A stretch of DNA of 64,000 nt from Brugia malayi (GCF_000002995.4 NW_025062476.1:6933001-6997000), one strand, 5' to 3'. Positions 37,518 through 51,600 are shown, counted from the stretch's first letter. Numbers and translations: made by a program. The notes: generated by a model not told the origin, from the sequence alone.

Positions 37518-40500
37518 TTACATAACACTGAAATCGGTAAGATCTTCATAATCACACTTACTGCTCTGCTCTACCGGCACTGGTTGTTCAACACCTGGAT
37601 TTTGCATATCGACGACATATGCATCGTTAAATTCTGCACGCGAAACTTTTGATGCCGCTAAAACTTAATGTTTTAAAGTGTTCCTAAATTAAATAAACGA
37701 AAGAAGTAGAAAAGAAAGTGAACTAGTGGTTCGAGATTTGATGGCTAAGTTTCCGGTAAATGAATAAAGAAATACAATTTGAATTAAGAATAATAACATA
37801 GTTCACAAACATTATTATATGGAAGTATTTCAGAAACACAATGTTACACAAGTTATTAGATATCTGAAACTTACTGTAACTCTCCGAAGAATCTCCATGT
37901 ACACGCTTGATATGCTTTCGTAATTCACTTGCTAATGGATATGCCTTCTCACATAATTCACAGGCAAAATTCCTTCCCCCATGTCGCTTACGATGAACTA
38001 ACATTAGTGTTCTGGTCGTAAAACGTTTCGAACAAATATTACAAGCAAATGGAAGATCTGGCTGAAAAAAAAAAGTAATAGAACATATATAACATCAGCC
38101 TATTCTGGTCAGAATGAAGCTTAATTAGCAATTAATCAGTCAAAAAACAAATAATGGACAGGAGTGGATTAATCTATCAATAACTTCAAGTTGAATAAAT
38201 AAAATAAACTTACCGATTGCACTACTTCATATTGTTTAATTTCATCAATTCTTTCTTCTGGATGAATTCGACCCATATGTCGTATCAATGACTGTCGCGA
38301 TGCGAACTTCTTACTGCATATTCTGCATGTTTTATCTAAAATTGTTTATAATAAAGTAGAAACAAAACAGAAGTGCATGTTCAATGAGAAAAAAAAAAAA
38401 ACCATTCAAATATAAAACAAATTACCTACCAACTTTCGGTCGTGAGGACATAGAAAATATTGAACTAGTGGATGAAGAAGGGGAAGCACCACTGACTTTT
38501 TTTGGCTGTTTAACGCGAGATTCGTTCAAGCAAAAATATTTATGCCTCTAAAATGATTTAAGCACTACAAATAGCATATATTTAAAGTAAAAAGACTCGA
38601 AGAAAATTGAAGCCATAACTCGGCTGCATTTTTCCTACTTCTGAATTTATAGTTGAAAAAATCACTCCATCATTACAAAAAAGAAACCTTTAACATATTT
38701 CAGCTATCCATTATACCAAAATTAATTTACTGAAAGGATCAAAATAACTGTTAGCAAAGGACTTACATTTAATTCGATAAAAGTTCCAAACTTATGTTTG
38801 CATTTATTACAATTGTATTTCAAATTTAAAATTTTTTCACCGTTCTCATCGATTCCATGAGCTCTGCTTCTATGAGCAACTAATGATTCGAAGCTCCTAA
38901 ATTCATTCACTTTAGTTCTACACTTCTCAACGTTCATAAAGAAGCTTCCATCGAAACACTCTGATATATAATGATAACAGAAGCGGAAGACACATTTTAT
39001 TGCAGTATCTAATACACTGCCATAGCAGTGTCGTACAATATAAACCGATCATATGGAATAGAACGACAGTTCTGCTGATGGAAAACATGTTTCTACAAAA
39101 TATTCACTTTTGTAATTGAATAAATTTCTGAAACAATATATAGAAGTTTCTGAGCTATAAATTTCTTTCTACTTTCTGAACCTTCGAGTATCAAAGGTAG
39201 TAGATTCCTAAAAAGCTAACCGAAATGATGAAGAGCACCGATTACAAATATGCACAAGTGATAAATCATGTGTGCGTTCATGGCGTTGCAAATGATGTTT
39301 CATTTTGAAACGTCTGTAGCAGTAACTACATTTGAAAATGTAGTCCTAAAAAAAAATCTCTTCAATAGAAAAGATATAGCTATTTTTTTCAGCACCACTC
39401 ACTGTATGCCCTTAACTCATTAATAAAAAACTACCCTCCGTAATTTCCCTATCCTTTAAAAAGTTTAGAAAGGTCAAATATACGAAAAGAAATGCAACCT
39501 TGTTAGAAAGATGAATTTCGTTCACATGATTTCGCATTGTTATCTCATCATCGAAAACCCGACCGCAAGCAAAGCATACAAACATTTGATAATCCTGAAA
39601 ACTAAATATTAACTGAACATTGACTTACTGCTGAGAATATGAACATCCTTCTAACACAGAATATAATCCTGAAAACTAACTATCATGGGATAATATTCCA
39701 ACCTGGGTATTTTTGTCCTCAAATAAACTTTTTTTTGCATGTTCTTCGCAGTACTTCAAGATTTCATCCAGTTTTGCATCACATTCTGCTGTTTCTTCTG
39801 ACTGCGCTGCTCTAGCTTTCTGAATCTAAAAATCGAGCTCTCGGAATAATAATCATAAAACCATTCTATTTACATTAGACAAAACAAAAAAGCTATTCAG
39901 GAAAGCTAATTTGAAAGGAACTTCTTTTCTACATTGACACGACATATCATAATCAAGATAAAACTGCAGCTTTTCCCAAATAATTCACAACTACTAGTTA
40001 ATAGATTATTACTAGAAAATACCAGTAACATTGCTAAAAAGATCTCTATCTACCTGGTCAATAACATCCCTCATTGAATCTACAGCAATGAAATATTCTG
40101 CTTCTGGGTCATCTGTAGCTTCGGTGGTAGCAGCAACACTTTCGGCACCATCCAAATCTGGCATATCTTCCACTTTTTCATTAACTTTATAAATCCATTC
40201 TGAATATTGTGCATATCCATCGATTGCTGCACGCCACCGTTTGTGCTCATTTTTTCGTTCTTTTGTGATATCCTGAGCTCGCTTTAACACTAAAAATGAT
40301 ACATCAATAAACCGTATCATTTCATCTTAGAAGAAAAGAACAGTCATATTTTCCTTTTTCTGAGGAAAGGATTATTATGCCTTTCACTAACTTTGATGCA
40401 TGATCTCTCTATTTATTGCTTGGTTGTCAATCAGTAAATTATGTGTTGATAGAAATGTATCATTTCCCAGTTTAACAAACCGTCGTATTCTTCATCAATA

Positions 40501-41205
40501 GAAATATGTCACACTGCATTACCAGAATAAGCAATTTCCTATTATTTCCGTTATTTCCATCCATACGTTTATAGCAGTACGAATCTGTATCATACAAACA
40601 GCAATGTGGGTACTTTCTTTTTCTTGTTTTCAGAAAGTATTTCAAATCTTACCCCTCTTAGAAGTGCTCGGAATTAAGAATTCATATTCTATTTTACTGA
40701 CTGGTTGTAATTCATGAAACGTTTTTTCTTCATTATTTGCTTCCCATGCTATGTCATTAACATCCGCTGAAACAATTTCGCATGCTTGTAAACGTTTCCG
40801 CACAATTTCTGCCTGCTCAGCGCTGTTACTGCCATCCTGAAGAAACGTTCACAGTAAGTAAGTGAAATTCTGAACAAAATCCGAAAAAATTAAATTCAAG
40901 GTTTAAAGAAATGAGAAAACAAATATATATATTCCTTTCCTTTTTTAACGCGATAGTTTAATTACCAAATACAAAAATAAGAAATAAAAACAAAAAAAAG
41001 TAAAGAAAAAGAAAAGAAAAAAAAAGAAAAATGAAGAGAAGGAATTCCATTGCTGTTACTAAATTACTAAAATTTCGGCAGAAAATCCCAATTAACCACC
41101 GCAACTTTTTCGGAACTTTTATACCTCGACCGAAGCTGCCGTTATGCCGGAGACCGATTTGACGACGGTCTCCTTGGCACCACTACTACTTGATCTCTCG
41201 TCCAT
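37518..41205 (-). CDS. multi-C2H2 zinc-finger protein (probable transcription factor)
   Basis: Eleven exons: 41205-41125, 40836-40653, 40289-40054, 39825-39703, 39594-39499, 39345-39221, 38896-38767, 38547-38430, 38335-38214, 38061-37875 and 37657-37518; 1542 bases, 513 aa, all phases closing. Residues 1-208 are acidic and helical without fingers. Fingers then follow with ligands C215/C218/H231/H236; C246/C249/H262/H266; C274/C277/H290/H295; C311/C314/H327/C331 (C2HC form); C368/C371/H384/H389; C412/C415/H428/H432; and C439/C442/H455/H460. A Ser-rich linker separates fingers 4 and 5. The C-terminal 50 residues are acidic and end in DFSVM. Finger 3 is split by an intron; only the acceptor at 38897 restores the finger spacing. 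It presumably acts in the nucleus as a DNA-binding regulator. The orthologue is not recognised. Confidence 0.88.
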
Positions 41206-42089
41206 TTAACGGGCACTCTCGTACGAAGCAAAATTAAATGGTACGATCATAGTAAAGTCATCAAACCAACTTTATGCAGCAACTGACACATGCTTGAATA
41301 TTACAATGCTGAGTGTCACTATGAAATTTTCAGTGTTCATTATAATACGTGCTGAGTATTAGATTACATCTGGCAGTGATAAGCGGAATACGGAGGAAAC
41401 GGAATGCGGAATTATCATTCAAATTACTTGCAGCAGTGATAAATGCAACGTGGAAATATAGAATACAAAATGATATATGCATGTATTCAAGATTACATTT
41501 TCTAAAATTATTGATGATTCGTAACTGATCAATATCTTAATATCTTGATAAAATTCAAAATTCAGATATAAAATTCAATATATTGATCAATTTGACTAAT
41601 AATTGGTTGATATTCTATTTAAGTTTTACCAATATCTAAATTACAAATTGAAAAAGTTATTTAAACTTTTTTTCAAATATTTTTCAAATTAAAAAGTGAT
41701 TCTCAATCAATATAAGCTTTCAATTTATTAATTCCATTGATTTGCTTTTGTTTAATTAAAATAAGAATTAATAATGAATCTTTATGGAAAGTTCTTTATT
41801 GTATAGCATACTTTAACATTATAAATTGTATACATATATGCATACATTTAAATTACACATATTATATGTCATAGAATTTAAAATATTTAAGATACTTTCT
41901 TTTCCTTGAATTTTCTTAATTCCCTGAAATTTACATTTTAATTTAAAAATTTTGAAATTTCACTGCAGTTGTAATATTTCTATGTTTTATCATCATTTTT
42001 TCTTCTTTTTCTTTTTTTATTTTCAATTAAAAATCACACGAAAACATCACATGGGCTGTAACCTTGTGTCTGTATGTGTGTATGTGCAT

Positions 42090-42109
42090 GTGTGTGTGTG
42101 TGTGTGTGT
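42090..42109. repeat. (TG)n microsatellite
   Basis: Ten TG dinucleotides, flanked on both sides by interrupted TGTGTATG sequence from about 42066 to 42130. Confidence 0.9.
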
Positions 42110-42141
42110 ATGTATGAATGTGTGTATGTATTGATGAGTAT

Positions 42142-42181
42142 ATATGCTAATTAACAAAGATGCAGCTGTTAATTAGCATAT
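42142..42181. repeat. 14-bp perfect inverted repeat
   Basis: ATATGCTAATTAAC at 42142-42155 is the exact reverse complement of 42168-42181, separated by a 12-base loop (AAAGATGCAGCT). Confidence 0.85.
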
Positions 42182-45036
42182 TGTAAGTTATAATTCTATT
42201 AAAAGTGCATGTTTGTATGCTATTGTTTGAATTTCGAAAATCTTAAAAAAGGAAAAAAATAATACTTAAAAAACGTTGCAAAATTTGCATTCATCCATTC
42301 ATTTCTTTTTGGTTTACAAAATGCAAATTTATTCTATAAAATGAATTTTAACGAAATAATAATCTTAGCAATTTCTTTTACTCATATATTTAGTAAAAGA
42401 ATGATTAACAATTGCTGGAGAATAAGAGGAGTGATAGCTAGAACTTATGTATATATATATATGTATGTGTGACCTTTTCTGTGACATAATTTATTATATG
42501 AAAATAAAAAATTCATCTTTTTTTATTGGAGTTATCTAATTTTAAAATTAACAAATAATTAAATTATTAATATAATTAGGCTTTTGTCTATTGGATTACT
42601 AATTTTAATCATTTAATCGCATATTTTTGATATTTATATTTAATTTAAGATAACGTATCTATTTTTCAATATTGTGACTAATTTAGCAAATTATAAAATA
42701 CGTTTCCTCCACTTTTTTCTTATTAGATATTAAGTTGCGAACACACACACAAACACACACATTGTTGAAGCATTAATTTTATTCCGTGATCATTCGTCTT
42801 TTTTGATTAAAATTTTTTTCTTTAAAAAATTTCAGCTAAAAGTTATTAAAAAATAGAAAGAGAAATATTCAAAAAGTTTTTTTCCTACTTTCTTGAAATA
42901 AAAATAAGCTAAAATTGATTAATATTCTACATAATAAATGCAAATCATTAGCATATCACAATTATACAAATTAATTCATTGCTACTATCAATGTTACTTT
43001 TCGGCTAAGTAAATGGTTAAAATTCTTGTTAAAATGTAAACCTTGTTTTAATTTACTTTTAATTAGCGTTAAAAAGAAGACAAAAAAGAAAAAAAAAAAC
43101 AAAATATATAGAACGCCGCTTTATTAGTAAATATACTAATCAAATTGCCCAATTATTTTCTAAAATGTATATTGTAATAAAAGAATGAAAATTACATTTT
43201 ATAGTCTCATACTCAATAATTATTTATATCGAAAAAATTTTTTTTAAGGTTCTAAAATATTTGAAAAATTTAATTGCAAATACCTTTTTTAATACTAATT
43301 TTATTACATCATATTTGCTTCAGATAACAAAATTTATTTAGGAATTATCACTAAATATTGTAAAAAATGCGAGATGAATGAGCAAAGACTATTGAATTAT
43401 TCGTCAGCTAATTACTGTAATCATTTAATCCATTTTAGAATTATTAAATTATTTTTTCTAAAATTATAAAATAATGAATAGTAAATTACATATACGAATT
43501 AGCCTAAATTTTTAAATAATTTTACCCATTTCCCTTCCATTCATAATTATTCAATTTATTTTATTTATCTTTTTTCCTTTCTTCTCTTTTCTCGTCCGCT
43601 ATTTCGCTCTTCCAATTTCTTCATTTCAATTCTTATTATTTTCTTCTTTTTATTTTTGTTTGTTTGTTTTTTTTTTTTGATAAAAAACAATTTAATGACA
43701 ATATCTTTGCAAAAAAAATAAAATTTAGAATAAAAATAAAATTTTTGAAAGAACAAATTTAGTTCTCTTATGATTATTTGAAAAAACGAAAGATTTATTC
43801 CTTTTTATGCTTAATATTTTAAATTATAAAATACTAAGGTACAATAGTGATTGCATGCAATTAAAACACAACAGTTATAATAACCTATTCTAATCTTTAT
43901 TAGTATTTAAAAATTCAAAAAAAAAAAAAAAAAATAAAAAAAGAAAAGAAAACCTGTTTTTTTAATCTGAATGAAAAATAAAAAAAGAATTTGTGCAATT
44001 TTTTTCTAATAACGCGAGTAAAAAAAGGAAAAAAAGTTCAGCTATTTACAAGTTTCAATATAAAAAAAAAAACAAAAAAATGAGTGAAAAAAATTATGAA
44101 AATTTCATTCATTGATTTTTTTCTTTTCTAATTGTTTATTTATTTAAAAATTTTTTTCCTTTGCTTATTTTTCTCAGTAAAATAATGTTCAAAAAAGGTT
44201 TATTATGATTTGTATAAAAACCAACAAATACCATAATAATTTGTACTTTTGTATACATTTCAAATTTAGCTGAGTGGAAAAAAAATGAAAAGGAAAAAAA
44301 AAAAATTTTAATAAAATGTTGCAAACTTCGATTTTTTTCACTGTAAGATTTCTCAAAATTATTCATTTATATTTTCAATTTATTTTATATTTTCCCCCAT
44401 TTTCTTTTTTTGTTTATTATTGCTTAATTTTTTTGATTTAATAATTAAATTAAAGCAATATTTTCAGTTATTTCATTTCCACTTGTGCAAAATTATTAAT
44501 TACCACAATATTTGCATCAATGTTTCATTATTCATTTTAATAAAATTTTTATCTGTTCACTTTTTTTTTAAAAAATGAATTTTTTTTTCATTGTATTACA
44601 GTTAAAAATACAAAATTACATTGAAATTAAAGGATGATTGTCATTACAATGTTATTTTGAAGGAAAAGAGTATAAAACATTGGCACGAAATTTTAATTTA
44701 ATTTGATTAACAAAAGTTAAAGATTGGAATTAATAAAGTATTTTCTTTTCTTCTTTCTACATTACTTTTTAGTTCTTTTCTTTTTTGAGTATCATTTTGA
44801 ACTTCTTTTATGGTATTAATCTTTCTAACTTAATATTTAGTAAATGAGCACTAAATTGAAAAACTCATCTTCCGGAAATTCTTTTATTATTATTTTATTA
44901 GTGTAAAATAATTCAAATAATTATTTCTAAAAAATTACATCATACATTTTTAACATTTAAATAATAGCAAACATTCCAAAGCATAAATAATAATAGATCC
45001 TTTCATCAGCTTATTGTATCCATTAATGTTGAATGG

Positions 45037-45075
45037 AATAATGTTGAATGGTACATCATACCATTCAACATTATT
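45037..45075. repeat. 17-bp perfect inverted repeat (hairpin)
   Basis: AATAATGTTGAATGGTA at 45037-45053 pairs exactly with 45059-45075 across a 5-base loop CATCA. A partial direct copy (TAATGTTGAATGG) lies just before it at 45024-45036. Confidence 0.9.
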
Positions 45076-45353
45076 TCAAATCGATAAATTGAACCATTTT
45101 CATTTGATGAAATTTAATCCCAATATTTTGAAAATTATAATTTGAAATAAATCAAATTTTATTTCGGAAACCAATAATATATTAACAACTTTTTTCTTTT
45201 GTTATTTTGCCTGAGAAAGACCTTCCATTACTTTCTCCGCCCTTTCTCGAATTATTTGTATATAAAATTACTAATTCTCATTATTACATCCATCCATTCC
45301 ATTATTTTATTCAACTGATAGTTTTTCGATGCAATAATCCTTGTAGATCACTT

Positions 45354-45715
45354 TTTACCAGCAATCATAGCCGAAAAATCTATTTTTCTTTCTTTTTTTT
45401 TTACTATAAATCTTGTCCAATAATTGGAAATCTATTTCTTTTCTCGTCACCAGGCCTATGTAAAGCCAAGAAATACATTTTTCTCGTCATCAGGCCTATA
45501 TAATAGCCAAGAAATCTATTTTTTCTCGTCACCAAGCCTATGTAATAGCCAAGAAATCCATTTTTTTCTCGTCATCAAATCTATAGCCAAGAAATCAAGT
45601 TTTTTTCATCATGAAGCCTATATAATGGCCAAGAAATTTTTCTTTCACCTCCAAGCCAAGCCAATAACCACAAAATTTATTCATTTTTTTAACCATGAAA
45701 CCTATTTAACGATTA
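45354..45715. repeat. degenerate tandem array, unit about 36-52 bp
   Basis: At least five imperfect copies carry the elements TCGTCAYCARGCCTATRTAA and AGCCAAGAAATC, separated by T tracts, clearest from 45440 to 45640. More decayed copies lie on both sides. The long plus-strand open frame across it (45424-45762) is a by-product of the repeat. Confidence 0.75.
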
Positions 45716-46049
45716 GTAATTTATTTCCAAAAATTCAAAAAAAAAATTTCGCTGTTGATTAAATCTGAAATCAAAAATATGAAATAACTCATTGTTGTAA
45801 TTATAACCATTATCACTGCTCCATTATTAATAAAAAATTCTTTTAACCCAAAATTTACAAAAAAAAAAAAATGGTTCACATCATGTAATCATTAATTGAT
45901 TAAAATAAGTTTTCTTTTCCTTTTGTCAACCTATTAAAATGCCCTACTTCTGTTATTTTTATTCGACAATGACAAAAAAAAAAAACCCATTAATTTGCAA
46001 TTTTGGAATGATAATATATCAAATAATTGGTAGTTTAATAGGACAACGA

Positions 46050-46170
46050 ACCATTATTATCATCATTATCGGTCATCATCATTATTGTCATCATCACTAT
46101 CATTATTATGATATTATTATCATCATTATCATTATTATTACCATCATAACAATCCTTATCACCATTTTTT
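46050..46170. repeat. ATC/ATT trinucleotide low-complexity run
   Basis: About 120 bases made largely of ATT, ATC and TCA triplets. In frame they read as Ile/His runs, which explains the open frame at 45939-46253. Confidence 0.8.
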
Positions 46171-47832
46171 TGATAATCGTACTACTTTCAAATAAAATAA
46201 GACGGTCAAGGATTTTTTTCGATTATCTTCTTACTGATATAAAAAAAGCGTGAAATTTGTCATTTGATCAACGATATTACAGCATATAAAGTAATTTAAT
46301 GCAATTGATTTTAATTAATTGAAGTTTAAAAGATTTTCCAGCAATCTAATCATTCATAATTTTAAGTTTTATTCAAAATAACTTGTGCAACTTTATTTCT
46401 TCATTTATTATTCATTTTAAATTTATTTACTTTTGATCTATGATGAGTCGTACAGTTACTTTATGTAACGATATTTTATTCAAATTTTGTTTTTTCTTTT
46501 TTATTTCCACATATTTTTCTTGTTTTTTTTTTAAAAAAAAACACCATATTTAGATATTATCTTTCTAGATAACCAGTATTTCCGGAAAAAGAAAGAATCT
46601 AAACTTCTCGATGTTTCTTTTATTGAAACAATTCATAAAGGGGGAAGAAAAAAATTGGAACGAAAGAATCTCGTCGTACTTTAACATCCTTCTTGTCTTT
46701 TTTTCTCAACAAAATAAAAATACAACATTTCTCATTTCAAATCTTTTACAAAAATTTTTGCAAAAAAAATTTTCTTGTTTAATACATTATCGTATCATTA
46801 TTGAATTTTCATCAGTTTACAAAAAAAAAATTAAATAAACTTTGTGAGCGTAAAAATTGCTGCAATAAAATAAACCATGCATTAACTATTAGCTTAGCTC
46901 ACTTCTCTTCTCTCAGTTTATTTTAATAATTTACAGAAACAAAAAAACATTTTGCTAATGGATTATCAAAAAAAAAAAAAAAAAAAAAAAACGAAAAACA
47001 GAAAAAAGTAAGCTATTATGTTAAATTTTAAAAGACAGAGAAAGAAAATTGCAAAAAAATGGTGAAATTAATCAAATAAGTAGCATACATTTTGTTTTTT
47101 ATATTTTTTACATTAAAACTTTCCCAGTTGTTTTTGTTTAATTTAAGTTTTGATAATTTTTTAAGAAATTCCGTATTGATTGATCAAAAAAAATTTTTTT
47201 GAAACAATCCCTTATTTGGATTTTTTTTTTTATTATTCCAACTATATTCTTCTGATATTTTCATATGATTTCTTTCATCCATATTTATTTCTTCTTTTTT
47301 CTTGTTTCTCTCTTTTTTCTTCAACAATAAAATCAAAAAAAAAAAAAAATAAAAATAAAATGAAATAAATAGAATAAAGTGAATAAAAAAAGTAGGAAAA
47401 GAAATAACAGCAAATCATTTAATTTTATTTTGTTCTTTTAAAAAATTTTTCTTTATTTGTGAACTGAATAATAAGAAATAAAAGTTAGCTAAAAGTACAA
47501 AAAAAAAAAAACTTTCCTTTGCTATTGTCAATCTAAAACAACAAGAAAAACAAAACATTTCCCCAGGTGATAATTTATCTTTTATCTTTGCCACATTTTC
47601 AAATAATCCTAGGGTAATTGCATTGTGGGAAATGTAAATGCAGCAATTTAGTGCAAGAATTTATATATAAAATTGTGTTTGATCAGATGAATTTACATTC
47701 CATTATCGATCGTTTCCGTTTATCCAAAATAATTTTTGTTGAATGCTTGTTGCATTGTTATAACGATTAAATAAAATGGAAAAAAAAAAAACTTTTTAAT
47801 TATTCTCATTTCGAGTAATTATTTCAGATAAA

Positions 47833-47856
47833 TCTCTCTCTCTCTCTCTCTCTCTC
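47833..47856. repeat. (TC)n microsatellite
   Basis: Twelve TC dinucleotides in the gene desert. Confidence 0.9.
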
Positions 47857-48665
47857 GTTTTTTTTTAATAAACCGAATAAATTTGCTAGAAAATTAAAAA
47901 AATTTTCCTAACATTTCTCATATTACAATTTCTCATTTATCATTTTCTAACTTCCGAAAATACTTTAGTATTACTAATTTTAGGATTACTTATAAATTTT
48001 CTATTTTATTATTTATTATGCAAATCCATATGTGTAACTGTGTGTGTTTGTATGTATTAGAAATATTGAACGTAATAAATGTATTTCACTTTTCCTTTTT
48101 TTAATATGAATTTTTCAATAGCTATTTGAATTAGCAAATAAAGTATGAGTGTCATAAAATTATTAATGAGACAATTAATTCAATCTGACAATTATAAATT
48201 AGAAAAGAAAAAAAGAAAATGAAACAGAGAACTAAAAAAAAGAAAAAACGATTACTAAATCCTATCATAATGATAACAATAAAAGAGATTTGATTTGTTT
48301 ACAGTAAATATTTGCAAAACATCTGGAAATGATTTTTGAAATAAATCACTTCAATTGACAATAATTTGTGCATAGCAAAATATGTTTTTTCGATTTAACT
48401 GTTATCTTGAATTTATATATAAAAAAATTAAAGGTGAAATATCAGACTAGCTAAGTAAATAACATTGTTGATTACATAAATAAATAAATAAAAAGATAAA
48501 TAAGTAATAATGAATAATAAATTTGAGTAATAATTAATAATAATAATTAAAATTTCCACCTTCAATTTTGTCTGATTACTCTTTCTCTTAAGCATAACTT
48601 TGTTAAATATCTTCCATATTCACTGTCACATCATTCAAAGCACTTAAAATATTCCATTGGACAAC

Positions 48666-48692
48666 AAAAAAAAAAAAAAAAAAAAAAAAAAA
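48666..48692. repeat. poly-A tract (27 A)
   Basis: Uninterrupted run of 27 A. The longest such tract in the window is A28 at 56723-56750. No target-site duplication or retroposed body was seen beside either. Confidence 0.9.
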
Positions 48693-51600
48693 GAAAGAAA
48701 AAACAAACTTCTGTATTTTGATAAATTAATAATATATCATTTCGAATTTGTTCTAAACATTTATTCATTGTAAACGCATTAATAAAATGGTTTTATAAAG
48801 ATAAAATTAAAAGAAAAACTAATTCATAAAAAAAAAATGTTTCATCACAAAATTGTTTCTTTTCAAAAATTAATTTCATTTGTAGGAAAAGAAATAAAAA
48901 AAGACGAAAAATAAAAAAAGAAAATTTACTGTTTTTTAGTATCTTTCAAAATGATTTGAAAAAAAAGGAAGAGAAAAATAGCAGATGTATTCAATTATTT
49001 ATTGTTAAAGAAAAAAAAAGCAAAAAATAAAATAAATAAAATTTTCATCCATATTTTTTCTCATATTTTATACACTTTAGTCATCACATTGCAAAAATTT
49101 TGTTAGCTTTTCCATTTTTTTTTATCTATTTGTTTATTTGTTTGTTAGTTTTTTTTCTCTTCCATTTTTACTTCAAATTTCTCTGATTTTTTTTTCAAAC
49201 TCAGTAAAAAATGCAACAAGCAAAGCATAGGAAAAAGAAAAAGTGCTAAAATATATTGCCTTTGCAAAATGAATATTTTAAAGAATCTTTAAAATGAAAA
49301 AAAAGTTGAAGTTTTAAAAAAAAAAATGGAAAGACAGATGAAAGAAAACAGAAAATAGTTGTGCAAACGTTAGTCAGAATTAAAATTAAAATAATTTTTT
49401 TTCACTTTTATTCATATATATTAATTAAATGCATGTGTAACGAAATAAATAATTATTAAAATATTATTATTAGTAAATATGTGCTTCACTTGTCAATAAT
49501 AAGTGATCAAACAAATAACCAAAAGGATTTTATTTTAACCTATGCTAATTAACAATTAATTATTGAAAATAATATTCTAAACTATTTTGAACCTATTAAG
49601 GAATGTATTAATGTCTATATGTAACAAAATAAATATTTTTTAAAATAGATTTACTAATAACGTATAATAATATTAAATGTTTAAATAATTGAGAGAATGT
49701 TAATTTAATTTATGTCAACGGTTGTGAGTGTGTGTGAAATAATTATTGAAACATTATTACTTATATATTTATAAATTTTCAAAAAATCAAACAGTTAAAT
49801 AGATATTAACTTAGTTTATCATTTATTATCTTACAAATTAACCTTTCATCATTATGACTTATTAATTTATATAATAATTTAATCCTGAAATGTATATTTC
49901 TTCATGCATATTTTAATCATATTACAGTAAAATATTTTTAAATCATGTTAAATTATTAATTTATATAACATAAAGCAGGTAATATTGGTATATACGTATA
50001 TTTTACAGGATTTTCGCCGTTACATTTTATACAATTAATCAAAATTATTCACTATAAGTAATGTTCATAATTTTTATTGCAAACGGTTTGTGTACATATC
50101 AGATATTAACTATTTAGAAAACTCCATTATAAATAAATGTGTTTAACTTAATTATAATCTATGATATAGTTATAAATAAATGAATGGAATATTTTGATAT
50201 ATTTATTCCTTAATCGAATTAAGCTAACTTTTTTCAAACATAAACAACTAATAGTTCATTCATTCATTTTACTATTAATCATTAATTGTTTACTTTTAAA
50301 ACATTTATTTATGAATATTTAAAAAAAAGTTTTTTCCTTTTTATTTTATTTTAGAAACAAATGAATTTAGTTACTCATAGCTTTAGTGATAATATATCCC
50401 AATCAATTTGAGTTTTACAGCAGAAAAAAAAATTGCTGATGTTTTGATCGATGAAATCATAAAAATTTCTGATTTTTACAATTTTTCAGAAAAGGAAAAA
50501 AAAAAGAAAAGAGAAAGGAGAAAAATACAAGAATTATTCATTTATTACTTATATTATTGAACAAACAAAAATTGGTTATACTACAAAAAAGTAAGTTAAG
50601 GAAATATTACATTTTTAGCAAACGATAAAAGAAAAGAAATTGAAAAAAATTTTTTTTTTGAAATATTTTACTTATATTTATATATTTTATATTGTAGAGA
50701 ATTTGAAATATTTTCAGAATCATAAAAATATCAAATGGATAAACGAATTTTTGTGTGTAAAAAAACAAATGCAAAATATCAATGTGTTTGTTATAGGATA
50801 GTTGAAAAAGAAGCCAATAAAGTTTTAATTAATTAAATTTCTTCAACAAATTAAATAAGCTTTTATTAATTAAATGATACAGATAATTGTAATAAAGTAA
50901 TTATTATTTAGTACAATGAAGAGAAAATCCTTTTAATTATTAAATTTTAATGAAAAGAATGTGGCGAAAAAAGTGTTAAATTTTCTTTCCTTCAATAATT
51001 AATTGCTTTGATGGTTTAATTATAGAAAAAAAAAAAAAAAAAAATAACATATTAATTTTTGTCCCATTAAATAGCAATAATAAGATATCCGGTTTTCCGA
51101 TATTAATTTTCCAGAAAGTGATAATGTCGAGGGAGTGCAAAAAAGTTATGCAAAAGCAAAATGAAATGAAAAAAAAAAGAAAATTTTGAAAGAAGCAATT
51201 GTCAACAAGTAATTGCATAATAATCCTTGGCTCTAAAATCATTGGCCCATTTCTATACACAAAAATCCTTGGCCATATTTCATACTAAAAATTTTGACTA
51301 AGCTATATAAATTATTCCCTAAGTTTTCTTTTATTTTGTTTTTATTTCAATTTTTCCTTTTTTTTGTTCTTCCTGAAATGAACACATTTTTATTTTTCAT
51401 CATTACAGCTGTTCGTTTCTTTTTGTTTTTATATCGATTATCAATATTTTTCTCATGTTTCGATTAAGCTTTTTAAGCCTTATCATTAAGTCTAATTTTT
51501 ATGCTTCCATTTTCCTTTCTAAATATTTCTCTCCCTTTCTCTCTCCCTCTCTCCCTTTCTGTCTTCTCTGTTTTAAAAAAAACATCGATTTAAATGCTAT

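Larger units (their letters stand above)
41206..45353. other. start of 20-kb gene desert
   Basis: The first ~300 bases upstream of the zinc-finger start have ordinary composition and should include its promoter, with repeated AGTGATAA near 41370 and 41435. Beyond that the DNA becomes extremely A+T rich, with poly-A, poly-T and AAAAG-type tracts. There is a (TG)n run at 42090-42109 and hairpins at 42142-42181 and 45037-45075. No coding-like frame was seen. Confidence 0.55.

Noticed and set aside
38722..38937. Open frame starting MNVEKCRTKV as the start of a zinc-finger exon
   Set aside because: Its first 14 residues lie in an intron; the acceptor at 38897 is needed to complete finger 3 with correct Cys/His spacing.
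45424..45762. 112-codon plus-strand frame
   Set aside because: It is a reading of the degenerate tandem array, with Phe/Lys/Ser strings from T and A tracts.
48666..48692. Long A tracts as tails of retroposed copies
   Set aside because: No retroposed body or target-site duplication next to them; such tracts are scattered throughout the desert.
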